A stretch of 44,342 nt of DNA from Methylococcaceae bacterium (GTDB lineage Bacteria > Pseudomonadota > Gammaproteobacteria > Methylococcales > Methylococcaceae). The translations under genes were made by a program, and so were the position numbers. The notes beneath the pieces were generated by a model. The model was given only the letters and a program-made list of their open reading frames with translations. It did not search any database and was not told where the DNA came from. Shown here piece by piece: positions 1 to 7,828 of the stretch (positions within the stretch are counted from its first letter, which is position 1; each line of letters starts with the position of its first letter). The stretch covers positions 1-44,342 of the forward strand of contig SCQD01000317.1 of assembly GCA_004299145.1 (NCBI GenBank), read 5' to 3'.

Positions 1-67
1 CCGCTCGCTTGTCCAACCGCTTGTCGCCCAAATCAATACCCTTGAACTCTTCCTTCGCCCAGCTCAC
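1..67 (-). mobile_element. IS4-family (Tn5-like) transposase, 5' end, truncated by window edge
   Basis: The reverse complement of the first 67 bases reads from a GTG start as V-S-WAKEEFKGIDLGDKRLDKRA. The WAxEEF...DLGDxR pattern is that of the N-terminal DNA-binding domain of Tn5/IS50-type IS4-family transposases. A GAGG ribosome-binding site lies about seven bases before the GTG, and an in-frame TGA at 92-94 bounds the ORF upstream. The reading frame runs off the left edge, so the catalytic DDE domain is not visible and activity cannot be judged. The outer end of the element probably lies near 105-135, where the minus strand contains ATTACACACAACTTG, which resembles the TATACACAAGT core of IS50 ends. 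The fragment is absent from the ORF track because it is short and open at the edge. Confidence 0.72.
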
Positions 68-221
68 TACGACCTCGCTTACCTCGTGAAGTCAGTAGCT
101 TACGCGGCAATGCTCAAGTTGTGTGTAATGGTATGGGTTACACCCCGTTCCGTACGTTTTCCATGCTGCCGTTGCGATTGCACCAGGTTCTGCGGGAAAA
201 CGAAAGCAAGTGTCGTACGCG

Positions 222-446
222 CTATGCGGCAAATGCCTTGAACAGCAGCGTTACCATACCGGCAACAAGAAAACTAAGCATCCACTTCAAAACAACCACT
301 TCCGCTTTGAGCAGAGCCATGTCCTGGTCAATTTTATTAAATCGGGAATCATAATCCGCCATGGCTTTGGCGGCGGCACGCGATTTTTCCTCCGAAGCTC
401 CTGCGTCCAGAAATGCATCGTAAAGTTCAGTAATCATGGTGCTCAT
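222..446 (-). CDS. small coiled-coil protein with C-terminal membrane helix (CCDC90/DUF1640-like)
   Basis: This is a 74-residue protein. Its N-terminal half is amphipathic and charged (ELYDAFLDAGASEEKSRAAA) and is followed by a short heptad-like segment around DSRFNKIDQDMALLK. A single hydrophobic helix (WMLSFLVAGMVTLLFKAF) fills the last 20 residues. This layout matches the small bacterial coiled-coil proteins related to CCDC90/DUF1640, tail-anchored in the inner membrane with the coiled coil in the cytoplasm. Their function is not established. The ATG at 444-446 is used; a second ATG three codons later is equally possible. The gene stands alone between the IS end and the divergent secretion operon. 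Confidence 0.6.
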   Translation of the reverse strand: MSTMITELYDAFLDAGASEEKSRAAAKAMADYDSRFNKIDQDMALLKAEVVVLKWMLSFLVAGMVTLLFKAFAA

Positions 447-529
447 GGTTTAATCCTCACGTCGTAACTTTCTGATTCGAATATACCACAATCAGTCTGT
501 AGGCTGAGCTACAGCTGCAACGCCGGCTG

Positions 530-563
530 TTGGGAACCTGAGCATAAACGCCTATCATAGGCG
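530..563 (+). promoter_or_regulatory. candidate sigma-70 promoter with palindrome over the -10 box, upstream of gspJ
   Basis: TTGGGA at 530-535 and TATCAT at 553-558 are separated by 17 bases, a plausible -35/-10 pair for the secretion operon that starts at 591. A perfect inverted repeat CGCCTAT-c-ATAGGCG (549-563) overlaps the -10 box, so a dimeric regulator could occlude the promoter. This is a pattern match only; no regulator is identified. Confidence 0.35.
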
Positions 564-590
564 CATCTTAATCAGCGCATTTCGTCGTGC

Positions 591-1220
591 ATGGATAAAG
601 AACAGCGCCCCGTCCGGCGGCAAGGCAAATCCGCCAGCCGGGGCTTTACTTTGATCGAAGTGCTGATCGCCATCACCCTGCTGGCGGTCATCGTCACCGT
701 CGGCTTCGCCGTGGTGCGCACCGGCTTTAATAGCTGGAACGCGGGCGAGGCGCGCTTTCAAGTCGCCGAGCAACGCGCAGCCGGCATCGGCTTTTTGCGC
801 AACTACCTCGCCAACGCCCTGCCTTTGCCCAGCACGACAACGGACAACAAGCCGGTGTTCAGCTTTATCGGCGGCACGCAATCGCTGCAGTTTCTCGCCT
901 TCCCCCCCGACCACGTGGCGCACGGCATGATTTATCAATTTGCGCTGTCGTTCGAAAACGGCGCCCTGCGCGTCGCCATGCAGCCGTTTGCCAAACCGCT
1001 GCTCACGCCGCTGCTGCAACCGGAGAGGGTGGTGATCATGGAGGGCATACGCAAAGCGGGCTTTGCCTATTTCGGCCGAGACCGCGGCAAACCCGGCAAA
1101 TCCATCTGGCACAATGAATGGCAGCAACCGCAGCTGCCCGACTTGATCGGCATCCACATCGAGGACAACGCCGGCGTGCTGGACCTGCAAATCGCCCCAC
1201 GGCGCGGAGGCGGCTTGTGA
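591..1220 (+). CDS. gspJ: type II secretion minor pseudopilin GspJ-like
   Basis: This 209-residue protein has a class III prepilin leader: a basic N-terminus ending in SRG, then FTLIEVLIAITLLAVIVTVGFAVV. The glycine before the phenylalanine is the prepilin peptidase site, and the glutamate five residues into the mature protein (FTLIE) is the conserved assembly residue. GspJ is a minor pseudopilin that joins GspI and GspK in the tip complex of the periplasmic pseudopilus. The assignment to J rather than H or I rests on length (about 200 residues) and position immediately before gspK, with which it overlaps by four bases (GTGA). No gspE, gspF, gspG, gspH or gspI lies upstream here, so the operon is split relative to the canonical order. 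The Shine-Dalgarno sequence is weak. Confidence 0.8.
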   Translation: MDKEQRPVRRQGKSASRGFTLIEVLIAITLLAVIVTVGFAVVRTGFNSWNAGEARFQVAEQRAAGIGFLRNYLANALPLPSTTTDNKPVFSFIGGTQSLQFLAFPPDHVAHGMIYQFALSFENGALRVAMQPFAKPLLTPLLQPERVVIMEGIRKAGFAYFGRDRGKPGKSIWHNEWQQPQLPDLIGIHIEDNAGVLDLQIAPRRGGGL

Positions 1221-2185
1221 GCCGTCAGCGTGGCATTGCGCTCATCCTGGTGTTGTGGCTGACCACCCTGCTTACCGTCATGGCGGCGGCGTTTACGCTC
1301 AGCGCCCGGCGCGAAACGCAGCTGCTCAGGGGAACCCGCCTCAACGCTCAGGGCGCCGCTTTGTGTGAAGGCGCCATGCACTACGCCATGGGGCGGCTCG
1401 GCGCCGGCAATCCCCTGCTGCGCTGGCGCGCCGACGGCTCGGTCTACGAACTGATTTACGGCGGCGGCCGGGTGCGCGTGCAATTGCTGGATGAAGCCGC
1501 CAAAGTGGACCTGAATGCGGCGCAGGAAAAAATGCTCCAGGGCCTGCTGCTCGCCGCCGGGTTGGAGCAAGAAGCCGCCGCCCGCATGGCCGATGTTATA
1601 ATGGACTGGCGCGATGCCGATGAAGTGCGGCGCTTTCAGGGCGCGGAAGCGGAAGACTACCGCTTGACGAGCCGCAACTTTGGACCACGCAACAAACCTT
1701 TTTATGCGATCGAGGAACTGCAAACCGTGCTGGGCATGACGCCTACCCTCTACCAACGCCTGGCCCCCTGGATTACCGTGCATTCCAGACAGCCCGGCAT
1801 CAATCCCCGCCTGGCTCCGGCCGAATTGCTGCGGCGTCTGCCCGGCATCGACCAGCAGGCCTTGGGAAATTATCTGCAAGCCAGGGCGCAACCCAACATC
1901 GAGCCCACCGCGCAGGCCGGCGGCCGCGCGCCGGCCCAGCCGCCATTACCTCCCCTGCCTGCTCCACCGGGCATTATCTTTGCCAACAGTTCTCAACGTA
2001 CCGTCGGCGTGCACGCCGAAGCCATGCTGGGCGAGGATACCGCCACGGCCATCGATGCCGTGGTCGGGCTGGGCGGCGGACGCCAGCCGCTCACCGTCTA
2101 CCGCTGGCGTGAATCCAGCGCCGGCGCAGCGCTGTTCCAGCGCCCCGTCGAGGCCAGCGTGGCCCTGGATTTGCCGATACCATGA
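1217..2185 (+). CDS. gspK: type II secretion minor pseudopilin GspK
   Basis: The GTG at 1217, inside the stop of gspJ, gives a 322-residue protein beginning SRQRGIALILVLWLTTLLTV. That is a short leader with the characteristic GspK hydrophobic stretch, which lacks the usual Glu5. The interior carries VDLNAAQEKMLQGLL and two helix-hairpin-helix/SAM-like segments around AEELQTVLGM and LRRLPGIDQQ, typical of the large alpha-helical domain of GspK. GspK caps the pseudopilus tip. The ORF track starts further upstream at 1118, but that would overlap gspJ by about 100 bases and add a non-leader sequence, so the GTG start is preferred. It overlaps gspL by ATGA. Confidence 0.85.
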   Translation: MSRQRGIALILVLWLTTLLTVMAAAFTLSARRETQLLRGTRLNAQGAALCEGAMHYAMGRLGAGNPLLRWRADGSVYELIYGGGRVRVQLLDEAAKVDLNAAQEKMLQGLLLAAGLEQEAAARMADVIMDWRDADEVRRFQGAEAEDYRLTSRNFGPRNKPFYAIEELQTVLGMTPTLYQRLAPWITVHSRQPGINPRLAPAELLRRLPGIDQQALGNYLQARAQPNIEPTAQAGGRAPAQPPLPPLPAPPGIIFANSSQRTVGVHAEAMLGEDTATAIDAVVGLGGGRQPLTVYRWRESSAGAALFQRPVEASVALDLPIP

Positions 2186-3402
2186 AGCCAACCGCGCTAT
2201 TGAGCACATGGCGGGGATTCGATTTCCGGGCTGCCTCGGAAAGCGCCGCACCGGCAAAGCTGTGGCACTGGTGGACCGGAGAACTGGCTTTTCTGCTGCC
2301 GGAAGCCTTGCTGCGCTGGTGGCGGCGGCGCAACAACCGCGTGCTGCTGCGCGTCGGCGATGGCGCGCTGGACGTTTATCTGCAATCGGCAACCGGCACG
2401 AAACTGCTGGGCCATTGCAGCCTGGATGAAGACGAAGGCGCCGCGCCGGGCGCGCTGATCGCCGCCGAAGCCGAGGCGGAAACGGCCGAACGGGTGTTGC
2501 TGCTGAACAGCGCGCCGATTTTATGCCGTTCCATCGTATTGCCGGCGGCGGCGAAGGAAAACCTTATCCCGGTGGTGGGGTTCGAACTGGACCGCTACAC
2601 GCCGTTCAAGGCCGCCAAGCTGTATTACGACGCGCGCCTGACCGAAACCCTGGCGGATGGCGCGCGGATTCGCTGCGAATTTGCCGCCGTGCCCAGGGAC
2701 TACCTGGACGCGCTGCTGACCCGATTGGCGGTGGCGGGGATCAAGCCCGACCGCGTGGACCTGGAAAGCGGCGACTCGCCCCAGAGCTTTCATGCCAAAG
2801 GCTTCAATTTGTTGCCGGAACACTACCGGCCGCGCAGCAACGGACTGGCGTTGCGTCTGACGCAATTGTTCGCCGTGTTGTTGTGCCTTTTGCTGAGCGC
2901 CTTGGGCGCGGTACCGGTGGCCATGGACGACAGCTTCGTCGAACAACTGCGCGAAGACCTCAGACGCGCCACCAAAGCCGCCAAGCAGGTGGAAGCGTTG
3001 CGCGAAGAAACCGAGCAATTGGGCAAAGCGGCGGCTTTCGTGCTGGATAAAAAGCTGGGCCAGCCGCCCCTGGTGTTGGTCCTGGAAGACCTGACGACGC
3101 GCCTGCCGGACGATGGCTGGGTCAACGCCATGCAGATTCGGGAAAAGCGCCTGGAAATGCAGGGCCAGGCCAAAACCGCCTCGGCCTTGATCGCCTTGCT
3201 GGAAGACTCGCCCTATTTGCGCAATACCACCTTTCTGGCGCCGGTGACGCCCGATGCGGTCAGCAAAATGGAGCGTTTTCGCATCGGTGCGGAAATCGTC
3301 AACCCGACGGAACAGGAACGCAGCGCCATGGAGGAAAAAGCCGGAGCGGCAACCGACGGCGCAACCCCGCTGGTGGAAGAGGACGTCGATGACCAAGAGT
3401 AG
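2182..3402 (+). CDS. gspL: type II secretion inner-membrane platform protein GspL (PilN/PilM-like)
   Basis: The product has 406 residues. The N-terminal ~225 residues resemble the actin-like cytoplasmic domain of GspL/PilM, including VGFELDRYTPFKAAKLYYDA. One membrane helix follows at about 228-248 (LTQLFAVLLCLLLSALGAV), then a coiled coil (EQLREDLRRATKAAKQVEALREE) and a small periplasmic ferredoxin-like domain (residues ~295-370) as in PilN. GspL links the secretion ATPase GspE to the membrane platform and pairs with GspM. The C-terminal ~35 residues are acidic and probably disordered. Start and stop both overlap neighbours (ATGA with gspK, 14 bases with gspM), indicating translational coupling. 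Confidence 0.83.
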   Translation: MKPTALLSTWRGFDFRAASESAAPAKLWHWWTGELAFLLPEALLRWWRRRNNRVLLRVGDGALDVYLQSATGTKLLGHCSLDEDEGAAPGALIAAEAEAETAERVLLLNSAPILCRSIVLPAAAKENLIPVVGFELDRYTPFKAAKLYYDARLTETLADGARIRCEFAAVPRDYLDALLTRLAVAGIKPDRVDLESGDSPQSFHAKGFNLLPEHYRPRSNGLALRLTQLFAVLLCLLLSALGAVPVAMDDSFVEQLREDLRRATKAAKQVEALREETEQLGKAAAFVLDKKLGQPPLVLVLEDLTTRLPDDGWVNAMQIREKRLEMQGQAKTASALIALLEDSPYLRNTTFLAPVTPDAVSKMERFRIGAEIVNPTEQERSAMEEKAGAATDGATPLVEEDVDDQE

Positions 3403-3934
3403 AGCGTTGGCGCTGGGCTTGCTGGTGTTGGCGCTGCTGAGCGGTGGTTTGCTGCTGGGCTATCCGCTGTTGCTGTTGTTGAATGGGGCGGCGGAAGACA
3501 TCGACGACCTGCTGTTCCGCACGCAAAGGCTGCGCAATATCGCCGCCAGCGCGGAAAGCTGGCACAGCCGCGCCGAAGCGATACGCCGCCAAGTGGCGGA
3601 AGAAGAGCAATTTCTCGACGGCAACACCCCGGCGCTGGCGGCGGCCACCTTGCAAGCCAACCTCAAAGAAATGATAGGCACGGCGGGCGGCACGGTGTCC
3701 AGCAGCCAGGCCACCCCGGTCAAGGAAGAACAGGGTTTTACCCGGGTGGGAGTGCGCACGGTGCTGACCGGCGGCATCACCACTCTGCGCGACCTGCTGT
3801 ATGCCGTCGAATCTTCGCGGCCTTTTTTGCTGGTGGGCAATTTGAACATCACGCCCCAGCGCGGCGGCGTGGCCGGCAAAAAAGGCCTGATGACCATGGA
3901 TATCGAGATATACGGTTATTTAAAACCGCAGTAG
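3389..3934 (+). CDS. gspM: type II secretion protein GspM, subtype b (PilO-like)
   Basis: Starting at the ATG nested in the end of gspL gives 181 residues: a short basic N-terminus, one membrane helix (ALALGLLVLALLSGGLLLGY), a coiled coil (residues ~35-75) and a ferredoxin-like periplasmic domain ending IEIYGYLKP. This matches the GspM_b family, the PilO-like partner of the PilN-like GspL. The ORF track start at 3254 lies inside gspL and is rejected. No gene follows directly: the next secretion gene is separated by a 460-base repeat-filled gap, which may reduce or uncouple expression of the downstream genes. Confidence 0.8.
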   Translation: MTKSRALALGLLVLALLSGGLLLGYPLLLLLNGAAEDIDDLLFRTQRLRNIAASAESWHSRAEAIRRQVAEEEQFLDGNTPALAAATLQANLKEMIGTAGGTVSSSQATPVKEEQGFTRVGVRTVLTGGITTLRDLLYAVESSRPFLLVGNLNITPQRGGVAGKKGLMTMDIEIYGYLKPQ

Positions 3935-3943
3935 TGATCTTTG

Positions 3944-4321
3944 ATCGTTCCCACGCTCTGCGTGGGAAAGCCGCCGCGAAGCGGAATAACTAAGGCATTC
4001 TTGAATGCAGCCCGGGACGCTCCGCGTCCCGTATTCGCTGGGAGTTTGTCGGAGTATGGCGGGACGGGGTTTGAACCCCGTCCCGAACCTTTGTATACAC
4101 CCATGCGTTTCGTCGTAAATATCGACGCCTGGGATGCAACAAACGTGGCGAACGGGGTGAATATTGGGGCGGGATAGGGTTTGAACCCCATCGCAAACGT
4201 TTGTATACACCCATGCCTTTCGTCGTAAATATGGATGCCGGAGGCTGGTAAATGGACTGACAATAACACGGGACGCGGAGCGTCCCAGGATGCATTCCCA
4301 CGCAGAGCGTGGGAACGATGC
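3944..4321. repeat. composite repeat cassette with inverted REP-like ends and two 110-bp direct repeats
   Basis: The 460-base gap between gspM and the GspC-like gene holds no credible gene. Its left end carries GTTCCCACGCTCTGCGTGGG followed by GGGACGCTCCGCGTCCC. The right end (4262-4321) carries the same modules inverted (GGGACGCGGAGCGTCCC, then CCCACGCAGAGCGTGGG). Between them a unit containing a GGGTTTGAACCCC palindrome and TTGTATACACCCATGC occurs twice with a period of 110 bases (the palindromes are at about 4061-4084 and 4171-4194). The first palindrome is perfect, CGGGACGGGGTT-TG-AACCCCGTCCCG. In the left end a segment of about 37 bases with its own GCCGCCGCGAAGCGG palindrome separates the two modules that are contiguous in the related cassette at 26950-27222. 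Short ORFs called here are translations of the repeat. Confidence 0.8.
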
Positions 4322-4395
4322 GATCTTCGTGTCCTTCGTGGCGTACATTGAAGCGGCTGTTTTAAAGCGTACTGAGTCATTACCCAATTTTTCCT

Positions 4396-5037
4396 ATGCG
4401 CATCGCCCGAGAATACGAAACCCCTTTATTGCTGGGTTGCCTTGCACTGCTGCTGGCGCTGGCCGTGGCCGGCGAATGGCTGTGGAAAAGCGCCGGCCAG
4501 CGCAGCCTGCGTGCCCAACTGAGCGGCAGCGGCGGCACGGCCGGCGTTTCCACGGAGGCGGCGAACGCCAAAGCGTTCGAGCTGCCGCCGCTGGAGCACT
4601 TCGACGCCATCGTCGAACGCCCCTTGTTCATCCAGGGGCGCAGACCGGTTTCGGCCGAAGAAGCGGTGGCGGCGACGCCGGATAAGCCGTTCGACTGGCA
4701 GCTGCACGGTATCGTGAAAGGACCGGACGGCGCATTGATCCTGCTGAAGGACAAGGCCGGACACCATCATAAATTGCCAGCCGGCGAAAAGCTGGACGGC
4801 TGGGAATTGGCGGAAATCGCCGATGACCGCGTGGTTATGCTGCGCGGCGAAGCCAGACAAACGCTGATGCTGCAAAAGCCCAAGCCCAAAACCCCGGCCA
4901 AGCCGGAACCCAAGCCCCAGCAGGCACAGAATCAAGACTCCACCGATGAGCCGGACGATGAATCAGTCGAGGATGAAGACCAACCCGACGACAATAACGT
5001 CAGACTCCATAGAAAACCACCGGATAGAAGAAGATGA
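4396..5037 (+). CDS. type II secretion GspC/GspN-like protein with homology-region domain
   Basis: The product has 213 residues, with one membrane helix near the N-terminus (LLLGCLALLLALAVAGEWLW). A compact domain (residues ~60-155) contains FDAIVERPLFIQGRRP and WQLHGIVKGPDGALILL, the pattern of the GspC homology region/PilP-like beta domain that contacts the secretin. The tail is a Lys/Pro-rich linker (KPKPKTPAKPEPKPQ) running into a highly acidic segment. GspC-type proteins connect the inner-membrane platform to the outer-membrane secretin, consistent with its place directly before gspD, with a 4-base overlap. There is no PDZ domain, so it is a short GspC or 'N-type' variant; naming between C and N is uncertain. 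Confidence 0.68.
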   Translation: MRIAREYETPLLLGCLALLLALAVAGEWLWKSAGQRSLRAQLSGSGGTAGVSTEAANAKAFELPPLEHFDAIVERPLFIQGRRPVSAEEAVAATPDKPFDWQLHGIVKGPDGALILLKDKAGHHHKLPAGEKLDGWELAEIADDRVVMLRGEARQTLMLQKPKPKTPAKPEPKPQQAQNQDSTDEPDDESVEDEDQPDDNNVRLHRKPPDRRR

Positions 5038-7448
5038 CGGGATACGCTGATATGATACCGCCGCGTAGAGGAATCGCTGCTAAAAAACTGTTTGGCTGGA
5101 CCGGCATGGCCTTGACGTTGCTGAGCCTGACGGCTTGCGAACTGGTCGGCCCCCAGGTCGACGAAAACCCTCTGGTGTTGCCCGAATCCCAGTCGATCAA
5201 TGAGGCATCCACGCAGCCGCTGCCGGCGGCGACGCATTTTGAGTCGAAAAATCAGCTCAGCGCCCCCGAAGTGTATCGGGCCAGCAGCGGGCGCGTCGGC
5301 AGAGCGCCCAAACCAGTGGCGGCACCGGCTGAAGACGGCGAGTTCGTGCTGAATTTCGACGACGCGGATTTGGGCGAAGTCGCCAAGGTCATCCTGGGTG
5401 AATCGCTCAAAAAGAACTTCGTGCTCAGCCCCAAGGTCAGCGGCAAAGTCACCCTGCGCACCGTGCAGGCGCTCAAAGCAAGCGAGCTGCTGCCCACGCT
5501 GGAAATGATTTTGCGCATGAACGGCGCCATCCTGGTGCACGACAAAGGCGCTTACCGCATCGAGCCCGACGCCGACGCCGCGCGCCACGGTGGCTGGGGC
5601 CAGGCGGGCTATCGTTTACAGGTGGTGCCGCTGAAATACGTTTCCGCCCAGGAAATGCAGACCGTGCTGCAACCCATCCTGCCGGCCAACGCCATCCTCA
5701 AAATGGACACGGCGCGCAATCTGCTGTTTCTGGCCGGTTCCGGCGAAGACATCGAGCGGGTCATCGAAGTGGTGCAGGTTTTCGACGTGAACTATCTGCA
5801 AGGCATGTCGTTCGGCATTTATCCGCTGAAAAACGTCGCGGTCAACACCATTTTTGCCGAAATGCAGGCCATGTTCGGCGAAGGCGCCGGCGGTCCGCTG
5901 GCCGGCACCATCCGCCTGCTGCCCATCGAACGACTGAACGCCGTCATGGCCATCACGGCACAGCCCGCTTACCTGGAAGAACTGCGCACCTGGGTCGACC
6001 GGCTGGACCGTTCCAATTCCTCCGGCGGCGGCAATATGCACGTTTACCGCGCCCAGCACGTCGACGCCGTGCAACTGGCCGCCACGCTGAGCCAGGTGCT
6101 GGGCGGCGGTGGCAGCTCCGGTTACAGCCAGGGCGGCGGTCTGGCGCCGGGCTTGACTTCCACCACTTTGAGCGGCGCTGCCGGCGGCAGCGGTCTGACT
6201 GGTGGCTTGGGCGGCTCAGGCACGGGCAGCAGCGGCTTGAGCGGCGGCCTCAACAGCAGCAGCGCCGCCGGCAGTTCGGGTTCATCCGGCTTGAGCAGCA
6301 GCGCCAACAGAAGCTCAAGCAGCGGCGGTTCCGGCAGCAGCCTGCTGGGCAGCGGCGCTGGCGGCTTGGGTAGCACTGGCTCCTCTATGGGGATGAGCGG
6401 TGCGGGAACGTCGGGCAGTGGCTTTGGCGGAGGAACAGGCGGCTACAGCGGCTTCGGCGGCGGCAGTGCCGGACTGGGAGGCATGAGCAGCAGCGGCGGC
6501 TCAACCGCCGGCGGCGTGCGGGTAACGCCCGATCCGTCCAATAATGCCGTGGTTATTGTGGCGCCGCCGTTCGAATACCAGGCCATCGAAAAATTGTTGC
6601 GCGAACTGGACGTGATGCCCCTGCAAGTGCTGGTCGACGCCATGATCGTAGAAATCAAGCTGGACGACACTCTCAAATACGGTTTGCAGTGGCTGTTCAA
6701 GCACGGCAATGCCCAGCAATTTGCCTTGGATACCAGCAAGGGCGATATCCTGACAGCCGCCGCCGCAGCAGCCAGCGGCGGCTTTGCCTACAGCTTCCTG
6801 ACTAAAAACATCGAAGTCACCCTGGATGCCCTGGCTTCGGCAAAAAAGCTCAACGTATTGTCCTCGCCCTCGCTGATGGTGCTCAACAACCAGCAAGCCA
6901 CCATCAAAGTCGGCGATCAGGTGCCGATCCGCACTTCGGAAACCACCAATACCAGCAGCCTGACCCAGCAAGCCGCCAACGGAACGGCCAGCGCTTTAGT
7001 CACCGGCCAGATTCAAATGCGCGATACCGGCGTGCAACTCGTGCTCAGGCCGCGCGTCAACAAAGGCGGGCTGGTGATCATGGACATCCAGCAGCAAGTG
7101 GACGACGTATCCGAAACCACATCCTCCAAAATCGATTCACCGACCATCACGCAACGGCAAATCCAAAGCTCCGTGGCCGTCAAAAGCGGGGATACCGTCG
7201 TGCTCGGCGGCTTGATCAAAGAAAGTCGCGTGAAAGGCAACGACGGTTTGCCCTGGCTGTCCAATCTGCCGTATATCGGCGCCTTGTTCGGCACCGTCAA
7301 CCGCGAGTTGCGCCGCACCGAACTGGTGGTACTGATCACCCCCCACGTCGTGGAAGATAGAAACACTCAGTTATCGGTTACCGAAGAATACAAGGCGCGC
7401 TTAAAAGGTTTGCAGGCAAGACCGGAGGATGCCGGCATACTACGTTAA
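5034..7448 (+). CDS. gspD: type II secretion outer-membrane secretin GspD, lipoprotein type with Gly/Ser-rich loop
   Basis: The product has 804 residues. The N-terminus holds a lipoprotein signal with lipobox LTAC (Cys35), so the secretin may be lipidated and need no separate pilotin. The N0 domain (EFVLNFDDADLGEVAKVILG) and N1/N2 domains follow. The third N domain is interrupted by an almost pure Gly/Ser stretch of about 140 residues (~355-495). The secretin core (VLVDAMIVEIKLDDTLKYGLQ ... VKSGDTVVLGGLIKES ... RTELVVLITPHVV) is intact. GspD multimers form the outer-membrane channel for folded exoproteins. The gene ends the operon. The ATG at 5034 overlaps the previous stop; an in-frame ATG at residue 7 or 25 would still leave the lipobox. 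Confidence 0.92.
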   Translation: MTGYADMIPPRRGIAAKKLFGWTGMALTLLSLTACELVGPQVDENPLVLPESQSINEASTQPLPAATHFESKNQLSAPEVYRASSGRVGRAPKPVAAPAEDGEFVLNFDDADLGEVAKVILGESLKKNFVLSPKVSGKVTLRTVQALKASELLPTLEMILRMNGAILVHDKGAYRIEPDADAARHGGWGQAGYRLQVVPLKYVSAQEMQTVLQPILPANAILKMDTARNLLFLAGSGEDIERVIEVVQVFDVNYLQGMSFGIYPLKNVAVNTIFAEMQAMFGEGAGGPLAGTIRLLPIERLNAVMAITAQPAYLEELRTWVDRLDRSNSSGGGNMHVYRAQHVDAVQLAATLSQVLGGGGSSGYSQGGGLAPGLTSTTLSGAAGGSGLTGGLGGSGTGSSGLSGGLNSSSAAGSSGSSGLSSSANRSSSSGGSGSSLLGSGAGGLGSTGSSMGMSGAGTSGSGFGGGTGGYSGFGGGSAGLGGMSSSGGSTAGGVRVTPDPSNNAVVIVAPPFEYQAIEKLLRELDVMPLQVLVDAMIVEIKLDDTLKYGLQWLFKHGNAQQFALDTSKGDILTAAAAAASGGFAYSFLTKNIEVTLDALASAKKLNVLSSPSLMVLNNQQATIKVGDQVPIRTSETTNTSSLTQQAANGTASALVTGQIQMRDTGVQLVLRPRVNKGGLVIMDIQQQVDDVSETTSSKIDSPTITQRQIQSSVAVKSGDTVVLGGLIKESRVKGNDGLPWLSNLPYIGALFGTVNRELRRTELVVLITPHVVEDRNTQLSVTEEYKARLKGLQARPEDAGILR

Positions 7449-7463
7449 GGCTTACGGCGCTTT

Positions 7464-7679
7464 GTGCTAGACTATTGCTTTCCGTTTAAGTACAGGAAAG
7501 TGCGCAATTTCAAGAAGCTGTTTCCCATCTACAAAAACTACAAACTCTACGCAGCCCTGGCCAGCTTCCACGTCAACGACGACGCCCGCGCCGAAGCATT
7601 AAAACGCGGTTATTTTGTCTTGCAGCGCCGCGGCAAGCTCATCCATGCCGAGTCCGGCGATACCCCGACGGCTTTTTAG
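7464..7679 (+). pseudogene. C-terminal fragment of a PD-(D/E)XK-nuclease-like (DUF3782-type) protein
   Basis: A 71-codon ORF reads KVRNFKKLFPIYKNYKLYAA, then LASFHVNDDARAEALKRGYFVLQRRGKL. This resembles the C-terminus of bacterial proteins with a PD-(D/E)XK nuclease-like domain (DUF3782 type), where a KFxxLFPxYKxYKLY...GAIA segment is followed by a 'GxFVLQRxG' strand. The N-terminal and catalytic parts are absent. The ORF begins only 15 bases after gspD with no clear ribosome-binding site. I read it as a remnant left by deletion or insertion; alternatively it is an unrecognised small protein. Confidence 0.5.
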
Positions 7680-7688
7680 CCGACGCCG

Positions 7689-7708
7689 TAGGGTGGGCAC
7701 CGCCCACC
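7689..7708. repeat. REP-like hairpin GGTGGGC-acc-GCCCACC
   Basis: A perfect 7-bp stem with a 3-base loop lies in the gap between the PD-(D/E)XK remnant and the psd stop codon. The same short palindrome type is scattered in many bacterial genomes. It lacks a T-tract, so it is not called a terminator. Confidence 0.5.
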
Positions 7709-7828
7709 ACAACCTTGACAGACAACCATCCAGTCCTTGCTCGATACACGGGCTTTCGCTGGGCGGTGTCCCCCTTGCGAGAGAGTTTCTCCCCTCCCTG
7801 TCGGCGATGCGATCCAAATTTGCAGGGC

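Noticed and set aside
4061-4084. GGGTTTGAACCCC resembling a tRNA T-arm
   Set aside because: It is a long perfect palindrome repeated 110 bases later; no acceptor stem, D-arm or anticodon arm can be formed around it.
3916-4387. Several minus-strand ORFs of 100-155 residues between gspM and the GspC-like gene
   Set aside because: Their translations (e.g. SHALRGNA, HGCIQ) are just the palindromic repeats read as protein.
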